Source: Sphingomonas sp. PP-F2F-A104-K0414
GTDB lineage: Bacteria > Pseudomonadota > Alphaproteobacteria > Sphingomonadales > Sphingomonadaceae
NCBI RefSeq assembly: GCF_004340945.1
Contig: NZ_SLYD01000001.1
Location: 806,001-870,000 of the forward strand
DNA length: 64,000 bases
Direction of reading: 5' to 3'
Part shown: one piece after another, positions 57,109-64,000 of the stretch
Layout: each line of letters begins with the position of its first letter
How positions within the stretch are numbered: the first letter of the stretch is position 1
Notes under the pieces: model-generated
The model's input: only the letters and a program-made list of their open reading frames with translations
Database searches by the model: none
What the model was told of the DNA's origin: nothing
Translations under genes and position numbers: made by a program

Positions 57109-60100
57109 TTGATTACCACGACACGATTTACGTCAAAGACACTGCTGCTTGCTGCAGTGACGCCATTAGCGCTGGTCCTGTCTACTGCGACTGGCTTTGC
57201 CCAGGACCCGACGACCGCCGGAGACGCGCAAGCGGCCGCTCCAGCACCGCAGACGCCGCCAGCCGACGAAGCGTCGAATGGTCAGGACATCGTCGTTACC
57301 GGATCCCTGTTTCGCCAAACCGACAATGCTACGCCATCGCCGGTCACGACGCTGACGACTGCCAACCTCGACGCGCGTGGCATCAACACCGTGCAGGGCG
57401 CCATTCAGTCGCTCGCATCGAACAACGGTCCGGCGCTGACCAACTCGTTCACCGCGAACGGCGCATTTGCCGGTGGTGCGTCCGCGGTATCGTTGCGTGG
57501 CCTGTCGACCAACTCGACGCTCGTCCTGTTCGACGGCCTGCGCGCCGCCTATTATCCGCTCGCCGATGACGCGACGCGCAACTTCGTCGATCTGAACACG
57601 ATCCCCGACGACATCGTCGAGCGGGTCGAGGTTCTCCGTGACGGTGCATCGTCCAGCTATGGTGCAGACGCCATCGCAGGCGTCGTCAACGTCATCACCA
57701 AGCGCTCGTTCAATGGCATCAGCGGCCGCGCCGAAGCGGGCATCAGCCAGCGTGGCGTCGCTGCCAACCAGCGTCTGACGCTGACCGCGGGCACCGGTGA
57801 TCTCGATGCGAAAGGCTATAACGCGTATATCAGCGGCTTCTATTTCCGCAGCGAAGCCGTCTACAACCGCGATCTGGCATCTCCGTTTAATTCGGCGGAT
57901 CAGCGCGGCGTTGGTACGGGTGGACCGAACAACATCGTCAACGGCATCGGCGCCGATGGTTTGCTTCCGAACAACGGCTCGGTCGCCGGTGCGAACTTCT
58001 TCGTCCGTCCGGCCAACGGCGCAACCGCGGTCGGCGGCTCGCAATTCCAGCTGCTGACCCCAGGCTGCCTTAACGGTACGCCGTATTCGACGACTGCAGC
58101 CGACCGCGCGCAGGCCAATAACGCTGCCGTCGCAAACGTCGTTTGCCAGCAGGACCTGGTCAACCAATATGGCGTAGTGGCACCGAACATCGAGCGCTTC
58201 GGTGGTTCGGCGCGGTTCACCGCCAAGGTCGGCGATGCCGCCGAAGCGTATATGGAAGTCAATTTCCAGCAATCCTCGTCGAGCTATAGCGGTGACCCGT
58301 CGGTCATTCGCGGCAATGCCCCGGCAGGTATCCTTTTCCCGCAATATTCGACGTCCTCGGCAGCGGCGCAATATGCTGCGGGTTCCGCGCCCCTGTCACT
58401 GCCAGTCTATGTCTGCCCACGCGGCACTGTGACCTGCACGGCGGCAAACGGGAGTCTCAACCCGAACAACCCCTTTGCTGCGCAGGGCCAGAACGCGCTG
58501 CTGATCGGCGCGCTGCCCGATACCGTCACCTTCAACGGGACGCGTAACCGGGTGTACCGTGCGGCTGCAGGCATCAAGGGTACGATTGCCGGCGACTGGA
58601 ACTACCGGGTCGATGCGACCGCGATGCATAGCGATCTGCGTCGCACGCAGAAGGGCTATGTCTTCGTCCAGCACCTGCTCGATGTGATCAACGACGGCAG
58701 CTACAATTTCGTCAACCCTGCGCTCAACTCGCAGGCAACGCGCAGCTATCTGACGCCAGACAACATCAACGACTCTAGCTCGGACCTGTATCAGTTGCAG
58801 GCATCGGTCACCAAGGAGCTGTTCACGCTTCCGGGTGGTGCTGCACAGCTCGCCGTCGGCGGGTCGATTTTCTACGAGGCAATCGACGCACCATCGGCGA
58901 ACGCCGATACGAATGGGCCAACGCAGCGATATTTCTCGATCAACGCGTTCGGCACCAGCGGCAATCGTACGGTTTCCTCGGCATTCACCGAATTGCAGCT
59001 GCCGATCGTCGATCAGTTCCTGGTCAACGCATCGGGCCGCTACGATCATTATTCGTCGGGCCAGAGCAACTTCTCGCCAAAGGTCGGCGCCAAGTTCACG
59101 CCGATCCGCCAGCTTGCGATCCGCGGTACATGGTCGCGCGGTTTCCGCATCCCGAGCTTTGGCGAGGCCAATGCATTGCCGACGACTGGCTATGTCACCA
59201 ACAACGCGACGTTGTTCAGCGATGGGTATCTCGCGCAATATGGTTGCACTGTGGCGACGTTCGCTTCGTGCCCGACCTATATTCGTCAGGGCAGCTATGG
59301 TCAGACGACTCTGGCCAGCCAAAACCTGAAGCCCGAGAAGTCGCGGAGCTTTACGGCTGGCGTCGTGTTCGAGCCGATCCGTAACGTGTCGTTCACGGTC
59401 GACTTCTTCGACATCAAGAAGACGGGTGCGATTACCTCGCTGACCGCAGGCGACGCACTGGCCGCTTATTATTCGGGTCAGCCGATCCCCGAAGGGTTCA
59501 CGGTGACTCCGGATGCCGTTGGCGTCGGTTTCGAGGGCGCTACGCCGCGGGTCGGGCTGGTGCAGTCGCAGTTGGTCAATGCCAACACGATCCATTCGCA
59601 GGGCATCGACATGGGCGGTAGCGCGCGGTTCGATATCAACGACAACATCCGCTACACGATCTCGGGTGAGGGCAGTATCCTGCTCGATCTCAGCACCACG
59701 TTCCCCGGCGGTCGCAAGGAAAAGTATGTCGGCACGCTCGGCAACTACAATCTGACCGCGGGCTCGGGGACGCCGCGCTGGCGTGCCAACGTTACCAACA
59801 CGATCGATATCCGCGACGAGTTCAGCCTCAGCGGCACGGTGAACTATGTTGCAGGATATAACCTGTCGGCAGAAGACCAGGGCGGCGTACGTGGCGATGG
59901 CGGCTTGGCGGTCGATTATCTGCCCGCAAACGTCGACGGTTACATCACGGTCGATATGGTCGGCACGGTCAAGGTAACCGACAAGTTCAGCTTCTACGTC
60001 AACGTACTGAATATCCTGAACGATCTGCCGCCGATCGATCCGGCGACGTATGGCGCGTATCTCTACAACCCAGTGCAAGCGGGCGAGGGCATCTATGGCC

Positions 60101-60135
60101 GTCAGTTCCGCGCTGGCGTGAAGTTCGGCTTCTAA
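57109..60135 (+). CDS. TonB-dependent outer membrane receptor
   Basis: The 1008-residue receptor has a signal peptide (TTRFTSKTLLLAAVTPLALVLS), an Ala/Pro-rich segment with the TonB box DIVVTG and a plug domain with SLRGLSTNSTLVLFDG and RVEVLRDGASSSYGADAIAGVVNVITK. A large beta-barrel follows, ending in GRQFRAGVKFGF with the C-terminal Phe. The size suggests import of a large substrate such as an oligosaccharide. TTG 57109 with AAGGGG eight bases upstream begins at the signal sequence. The frame extends to 56950 without signal-like character. Palindromic operator-like sites lie upstream at 56931-56958. Confidence 0.88.
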   Translation: MITTTRFTSKTLLLAAVTPLALVLSTATGFAQDPTTAGDAQAAAPAPQTPPADEASNGQDIVVTGSLFRQTDNATPSPVTTLTTANLDARGINTVQGAIQSLASNNGPALTNSFTANGAFAGGASAVSLRGLSTNSTLVLFDGLRAAYYPLADDATRNFVDLNTIPDDIVERVEVLRDGASSSYGADAIAGVVNVITKRSFNGISGRAEAGISQRGVAANQRLTLTAGTGDLDAKGYNAYISGFYFRSEAVYNRDLASPFNSADQRGVGTGGPNNIVNGIGADGLLPNNGSVAGANFFVRPANGATAVGGSQFQLLTPGCLNGTPYSTTAADRAQANNAAVANVVCQQDLVNQYGVVAPNIERFGGSARFTAKVGDAAEAYMEVNFQQSSSSYSGDPSVIRGNAPAGILFPQYSTSSAAAQYAAGSAPLSLPVYVCPRGTVTCTAANGSLNPNNPFAAQGQNALLIGALPDTVTFNGTRNRVYRAAAGIKGTIAGDWNYRVDATAMHSDLRRTQKGYVFVQHLLDVINDGSYNFVNPALNSQATRSYLTPDNINDSSSDLYQLQASVTKELFTLPGGAAQLAVGGSIFYEAIDAPSANADTNGPTQRYFSINAFGTSGNRTVSSAFTELQLPIVDQFLVNASGRYDHYSSGQSNFSPKVGAKFTPIRQLAIRGTWSRGFRIPSFGEANALPTTGYVTNNATLFSDGYLAQYGCTVATFASCPTYIRQGSYGQTTLASQNLKPEKSRSFTAGVVFEPIRNVSFTVDFFDIKKTGAITSLTAGDALAAYYSGQPIPEGFTVTPDAVGVGFEGATPRVGLVQSQLVNANTIHSQGIDMGGSARFDINDNIRYTISGEGSILLDLSTTFPGGRKEKYVGTLGNYNLTAGSGTPRWRANVTNTIDIRDEFSLSGTVNYVAGYNLSAEDQGGVRGDGGLAVDYLPANVDGYITVDMVGTVKVTDKFSFYVNVLNILNDLPPIDPATYGAYLYNPVQAGEGIYGRQFRAGVKFGF

Positions 60136-60159
60136 ACCCGGGCGTTGCGGCAATCGAAA

Positions 60160-60187
60160 GGGGGCGGCGTCGCAGGACGCCGCCCCC
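60160..60187. terminator. Strong bidirectional hairpin between TonB receptor and clpB
   Basis: A 12-bp perfect GC stem (GGGGGCGGCGTC / GACGCCGCCCCC) with GCAG loop lies between the convergent stops at 60135 and 60196. The + side is followed by TCTTC and the minus side by TTTCG, so it may serve both genes. Confidence 0.75.
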
Positions 60188-60195
60188 TCTTCGTA

Positions 60196-62775
60196 TCAGG
60201 CGACCTGGAGCACCAGCTTGCCGTCGCCTTCGTCGACCTTGACGGTCGAGCCGTCCTTCACCTCGCCGCGCAGGATCATGTCGGCGAGCGGATCCTGCAG
60301 ATAGCGCTGGACCGCGCGCTTCAACGGCCGCGCGCCGTACACCGGGTCGTAGCCCACGCGCCCGAGCCACGCTCGCGCGGCGTCCGTCAGGTCCAGGACG
60401 ATCTTGCGATCCGCCAGCAGCTTGTCGACACGGCTCACCTGGATGTCGACGATCGGCGCCATGTGCGACTGGCCGAGGCGGTGGAACAGGATCACCTCGT
60501 CGAGACGGTTGAGGAACTCGGGCCGGAAGTGCGACCGGACGATCTCCATGACCTGCGGCTCGACCGAGGACACGTCGTCGCCCTCCGCCATGTTCGCGAG
60601 GTACTGGCTGCCGAGGTTCGACGTCAGGATGATCAACGTGTTGCTGAAATCCACCGTGCGCCCCTGGCCGTCGGTCAGCCGCCCGTCGTCGAGCACCTGC
60701 AACAGCACGTTGAACACGTCGCCGTGCGCCTTCTCGACCTCGTCGAACAGGATCACCTGATACGGTCGCCTTCGCACCGCCTCGGTCAGCACGCCGCCTT
60801 CCTCGTACCCGACATAGCCCGGAGGCGCGCCGATCAGCCGCGCGACCGCGTGCTTCTCCATGAACTCGCTCATGTCGATGCGGACCATCGCGCTGGGGTC
60901 GTCGAACAGGAACTCGGCTAGGGCCTTGGTCAGCTCGGTCTTGCCGACGCCGGTCGGCCCGAGGAACAGGAACGAGCCGAGCGGCCGGTTCGGGTCCTGC
61001 AACCCCGCCCGCGCACGGCGAACTGCGGTCGACACCGCCTTCACCGCGTGCGCCTGGCCGATCACGCGCTTGCCGATCGTCGCTTCCATGGCCAGCAGCT
61101 TGTCGCGCTCGCCCTGCAACATCCGTTCTACCGGGATGCCGGTCCAGCGGCTGACCACGCCGGCGATGTCGTCGGCGGTCACTTCCTCGCGGAGCATCGC
61201 GCCCTTGGTCGCCCCCGCCGCCTCGTCGAGCTGGCGCTGCAACCCCGGGATCGTCCCGTAGGAAAGCTCGCCTGCCTTCGCCAAGTCACCTGAGCGTTGC
61301 GCCTGCTCCAGCTCCAGCCGAGCGGCATCGAGTTGTTCCTTCAACCGCGCCTCGGCGTTGATCTTGTCCTTCTCGCCCTTCCAGCGCGTCGTCAGCTCGG
61401 CGGATTGCTCCTCCAGGTTGACGAGTTCGCCCTCCAGCGTGTCGAGCCGGTCGACCGAGGCGTCGTCTGTTTCGCGCTTCAACGCCTCGCGTTCGATCTT
61501 GAGCTGGATGATCCGCCGGTCGAGATTTTCGATCGCCTCGGGCTTCGATTCGACTTCCATGCGGATCCGCGACGCGGCCTCGTCCATCAGGTCGATCGCC
61601 TTGTCGGGGAGGAAGCGGTCGGTGATGTAGCGGTTCGACAGCGTCGAGGCGGCGACGATCGCGCCGTCGGTGATCCGCACGCCGTGATGGAGCTCGTACT
61701 TCTCCTTCAGCCCGCGCAGGATCGAGATCGTGTCCTCGACGGTCGGTTCGCCGACCATCACCGGCTGGAACCGCCGCTGCAACGCCGGGTCCTTCTCGAC
61801 GTACTTCCGATATTCGTCGAGCGTGGTCGCGCCGACGCAGTGCAGCTCGCCGCGCGCAAGGGCGGGCTTGAGCAGGTTGCCCGCGTCCATCGCGCCCTCG
61901 GATTTACCCGCGCCGATCAGCTGGTGCATTTCGTCGATGAACAGGATGATGTCGCCCTCGGCGGCCTTCACCTCGTCGAGCACGCCCTTCAGGCGCTCCT
62001 CGAACTCGCCGCGATATTTGGCACCCGCGATCAGCGAGCCGAGATCGAGCGACATCAGCCGGCGATCCTTCAGGGTATCGGGCACGTCGCCATTGGCGAT
62101 CCGCAAGGCTAGCCCCTCGGCGATCGCGGTCTTGCCGACGCCGGGTTCGCCGATCAGCGCAGGATTGTTCTTGGTCCGGCGCGCGAGGATCTGGATGGTG
62201 CGGCGGATCTCCTCGTCGCGGCCGATGACCGGGTCGAGCTTGCCGTCGCGTGCCGCCTGGGTGAGGTCGCGCGCGAACTTCTTCAGCGCATCATAGCGAT
62301 CCTCGGCGCCAGCGGTGTCCGCGGTGCGGCCCTGACGCAGGCCGTTGATCGCGGTGTTCAGCCCCTCCGGCGTCACGCCGCCGGCCTTCAACGCCTTGCC
62401 CGCGGCGGTGTTGAGCGAGAGCGCGAGCGCGACCAGCAGCCGCTCGACGGTAACGAAACTGTCGCCCGCCTTGTTCGCGATCTGCTCGGCCTGGTCGAGC
62501 ACGCGCACCGCGTCGTTGTCGATCCCCGGCGTGGTCTGCGCGCCCGAGCCGGACACGACGGGGAATTTGGCCAGCGCGAGATCGGTTTCCGAGGTCGCGC
62601 GCTTGGCGTCGCCGCCCGCGGCCGCGATCAGCCCTGCGGCCATGCCCTGCTCGTCCTCCAGCAGTGCCTTCAACAGATGTTCGGGCGCGATCCGCTGGTG
62701 GTTCATGCGGATCGCGACGGTCTGCGCGGATTGCAGGAAGCCCTTCGCGCGGTCGGTGAATTTGTCGATGTTCAT
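60196..62775 (-). CDS. clpB: ATP-dependent chaperone/disaggregase ClpB
   Basis: The 859-residue hexameric AAA+ protein resolubilises aggregates with DnaK. The N-domain ([32 protein letters not shown]) is followed by NBD1 with Walker A GEPGVGKT and Walker [13 protein letters not shown], and by the middle coiled-coil domain (about residues 400-530). NBD2 has [15 protein letters not shown], the EVEKAH motif and [14 protein letters not shown] 62775 gives the family N-terminus; the upstream frame reaches into the promoter. A sigma32-type promoter is at 62812-62839. The gene is convergent with the TonB receptor across a strong hairpin. Confidence 0.95.
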   Translation of the reverse strand: MNIDKFTDRAKGFLQSAQTVAIRMNHQRIAPEHLLKALLEDEQGMAAGLIAAAGGDAKRATSETDLALAKFPVVSGSGAQTTPGIDNDAVRVLDQAEQIANKAGDSFVTVERLLVALALSLNTAAGKALKAGGVTPEGLNTAINGLRQGRTADTAGAEDRYDALKKFARDLTQAARDGKLDPVIGRDEEIRRTIQILARRTKNNPALIGEPGVGKTAIAEGLALRIANGDVPDTLKDRRLMSLDLGSLIAGAKYRGEFEERLKGVLDEVKAAEGDIILFIDEMHQLIGAGKSEGAMDAGNLLKPALARGELHCVGATTLDEYRKYVEKDPALQRRFQPVMVGEPTVEDTISILRGLKEKYELHHGVRITDGAIVAASTLSNRYITDRFLPDKAIDLMDEAASRIRMEVESKPEAIENLDRRIIQLKIEREALKRETDDASVDRLDTLEGELVNLEEQSAELTTRWKGEKDKINAEARLKEQLDAARLELEQAQRSGDLAKAGELSYGTIPGLQRQLDEAAGATKGAMLREEVTADDIAGVVSRWTGIPVERMLQGERDKLLAMEATIGKRVIGQAHAVKAVSTAVRRARAGLQDPNRPLGSFLFLGPTGVGKTELTKALAEFLFDDPSAMVRIDMSEFMEKHAVARLIGAPPGYVGYEEGGVLTEAVRRRPYQVILFDEVEKAHGDVFNVLLQVLDDGRLTDGQGRTVDFSNTLIILTSNLGSQYLANMAEGDDVSSVEPQVMEIVRSHFRPEFLNRLDEVILFHRLGQSHMAPIVDIQVSRVDKLLADRKIVLDLTDAARAWLGRVGYDPVYGARPLKRAVQRYLQDPLADMILRGEVKDGSTVKVDEGDGKLVLQVA

Positions 62776-62811
62776 GACGAATTCCTGTGGGATGGTTCGG
62801 TATCTGGCCAA

Positions 62812-62839
62812 AGATGGTGTTGTATTTGAGCAACACAAG
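62812..62839 (-). promoter_or_regulatory. Sigma32-type heat-shock promoter of clpB
   Basis: Read on the minus strand, CTTGTGT (-35, close to CTTGAAA) is followed after 13 bases by CACCATCT (7 of 8 with CCCCATNT). The ATG of clpB is about 37 bases downstream. The arrangement matches heat-shock sigma promoters, as expected for clpB. Confidence 0.7.
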
Positions 62840-63090
62840 AGCTTTCGGGACATGCTAGCACGTGCCATCGAACCGATACATAAAACCGGAGCGGCCTACC
62901 CTGGAGGCGTGCCGTGCTTACGTGGCGACAAGGTCGGGGTTAGCCAGGAACGCTAAAAACGCTCGCGCGAGCGGCATTTCTGCCGGTGGCGGGCTCCAAA
63001 TGCCGAGCTTACGAGCATGAGGTGGCAAGGTGACGGTTCTCTCCGCAGGGTGCTCGTCGAGCGCCCGCTGCGGGAGAGAAGTCAAAAAAC
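62840..63090. other. Gene-free stretch between clpB promoter and tRNA-Thr
   Basis: Together with the clpB leader this makes a 315-base gap. No coding frame with support was seen; a 77-codon minus-strand frame (62918-63151) runs into the tRNA and lacks a domain. No repeat family member was found. Confidence 0.5.
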
Positions 63091-63165
<75 letters not shown>

Positions 63166-63254
63166 ACTCGCTGGCATCGCTGCCGGCGGAGTGGGGCTAA
63201 GAGACGAGGGCGGCGCGGTTGTCAAGGCATCGCGGCCCGATATAGGACGTATTT

Positions 63255-63392
63255 ATGGACGATCGGGATCGGAAGGCGGCGGAGAAGGCTGAGCGCATGG
63301 CGGCTGCGCTGCGCGAGAACCTGCGGCGGCGGAAGGCGCAGGCGCGAGCCGTCGGGGCTGCGCCTGCGTCGAAGGACGAGCCTTCTAGCTGA
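63255..63392 (+). CDS. Small basic coiled-coil-like protein
   Basis: The 45-residue protein begins MDDRDRKAAEKAERMAAALR and continues with NLRRRKAQARA, a highly charged amphipathic helix rich in Lys/Arg/Ala. AGGA seven bases before the ATG is a good ribosome site. I recall similar short basic proteins (ENLRRRKAQAR-type) as common in sphingomonads, with no known function. The last 8 bases overlap the convergent aminopeptidase stop. Confidence 0.6.
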   Translation: MDDRDRKAAEKAERMAAALRENLRRRKAQARAVGAAPASKDEPSS

Positions 63393-64000
63393 GAGGTGCG
63401 CATTTGGCGGTGAGCCAGGCGCGATCCTCCGCGTCGGTCATCTCCGGTGCCAGCACAGCCAGCACCTGCGCGTGATAGTCGTCGACCCATTGGCGTTCTG
63501 CCGCGGTCAGCAGCGTCGGCTCGATCAGCGAGCGTTCGATCGGGCAGAAGGTGAGCGTCTCGAAGCCGAGCATTGCGCGGTCGGCGCCGGGGATTGCGCG
63601 GGGTTCGATCAGGATCAGGTTCTCGATGCGGATGCCGTATTCGCCGGCCTTGTAGTAACCGGGCTCGTTCGAGAGCATCATGCCGGCGCGCAGCGGCTCC
63701 ATCGCCGCGCCGCCGGGGTAGTTTGGCGCGGCGATCCGCTGCGGGCCTTCGTGGACCGCGAGATACGCACCGACGCCGTGGCCGGTGCCGTGGCCGAAAT
63801 CGAGGCCGGCTTCCCAGAGCGGGCGGCGGGCGAACGCGTCGATCTGGCCGCCCATCGTGCTGTCGGGGAAGACCGCGGTGGCGATGCCGATATGGCCCTT
63901 GAGGACGCGGGTGAAGCGGTCGCGCATCTCTTCGGTCGGTTCGCCGATCGGCATCACGCGGGTGACGTCGGTGGTGCCGTCCGCATATTGGCCGCCGGAG
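63385..64000 (-). CDS. Xaa-Pro aminopeptidase (M24), C-terminal part; 5' end outside window
   Basis: About 204 C-terminal residues of an aminopeptidase P-type enzyme are visible; the gene continues past the right edge. The pita-bread metal site is visible in sequence: YADGTTDVTR (two Asp ligands), HGTGHGVGAYLAVHEGPQ (His), NEPGYYKAGEYGIRIEN (Glu) and the final Glu of FETLTFCPI. It removes N-terminal residues from X-Pro peptides in the cytoplasm. A short C-terminal extension (VDDYHAQVLAVLAPEMTDAEDRAWL) is as in bacterial PepP2 forms. The N-terminal creatinase domains lie outside the window. Confidence 0.9.
   Translation of the reverse strand, partial: SGGQYADGTTDVTRVMPIGEPTEEMRDRFTRVLKGHIGIATAVFPDSTMGGQIDAFARRPLWEAGLDFGHGTGHGVGAYLAVHEGPQRIAAPNYPGGAAMEPLRAGMMLSNEPGYYKAGEYGIRIENLILIEPRAIPGADRAMLGFETLTFCPIERSLIEPTLLTAAERQWVDDYHAQVLAVLAPEMTDAEDRAWLTAKCAPLS

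Noticed and set aside
57166..58371. 401-codon minus-strand open frame
   Set aside because: Antisense to the receptor plug; Arg-rich composition, no motif, no ribosome site.
58396..60153. 585-codon minus-strand open frame
   Set aside because: Antisense to the TonB receptor, which has signal, plug and barrel; the reverse frame has no signal or domain.

Overview
The window looks like ordinary chromosome from a sphingomonad (Alphaproteobacteria, most likely Sphingomonas). The supporting signs are high GC and a class I lysyl-tRNA synthetase. Several small families typical of alphaproteobacteria or sphingomonads are present: DUF1134, DUF2093, DUF6445, TIGR02186/TauE, and a ubiquinol-cytochrome c chaperone next to DUF177 and bamE. 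There is also a TonB receptor with a DIVVTG box and frequent TTG/GTG starts. No prophage, insertion sequence, integrase or CRISPR array was seen. Function calls come from motifs and remembered family sequences; no searches were run.

Layout, left to right. 1-5.5 kb: the end of a membrane dipeptidase, an MFS transporter coupled to an acetylpolyamine-amidohydrolase-like deacetylase, a 2'-5' RNA ligase-fold protein, LysRS-I and a glycine-zipper protein. 5.8-10.8 kb: a DinG-type helicase, SixA and HerA. 10.8-19.6 kb: TIGR02186/TauE, an NfrB-like glycosyltransferase with a barrel-like partner, bamE divergent from CBP3/DUF177, an M23 peptidase and DUF6445. 19.9-31 kb: an M16 peptidase, an alpha-amino-acid ester hydrolase, a DegT aminotransferase fused to a two-Rossmann flavoprotein and coupled to a GT2, then a divergent pair of L,D-transpeptidases.

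31-47 kb: HAD/rpmJ, DUF4136 with an M14 carboxypeptidase, gpmA, purE-purK, tRNA-Ser(GCU), DUF1134, tRNA-Leu(CAG), an NDUFA9-like protein, uppP and the glutamate synthase operon gltD-[MNT-HEPN]-gltB. 47-64 kb: a GST-fold probable FzlA overlapping a CsaA-like protein, an OmpA lipoprotein, a CorC/HlyC protein, an MlaA without a lipobox, and a helix-hairpin-helix membrane protein. Then come purD and xseA with overlapping divergent starts, DUF2093-M23, a large TonB receptor, clpB with a good sigma32-like promoter, tRNA-Thr(GGU), a 45-residue basic protein and a partial M24 aminopeptidase P.

Three points deserve most attention. First, a minimal nucleotidyltransferase/HEPN pair lies between gltD and gltB with all three junctions overlapping by 4 bp. 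Second, an 838-residue aminotransferase-flavoprotein fusion is translationally coupled to a glycosyltransferase. Third, the gaps hold a dense set of REP-like elements. Most are two opposed hairpins; several families have four-base GNRR loops, and one locus carries three tandem copies.
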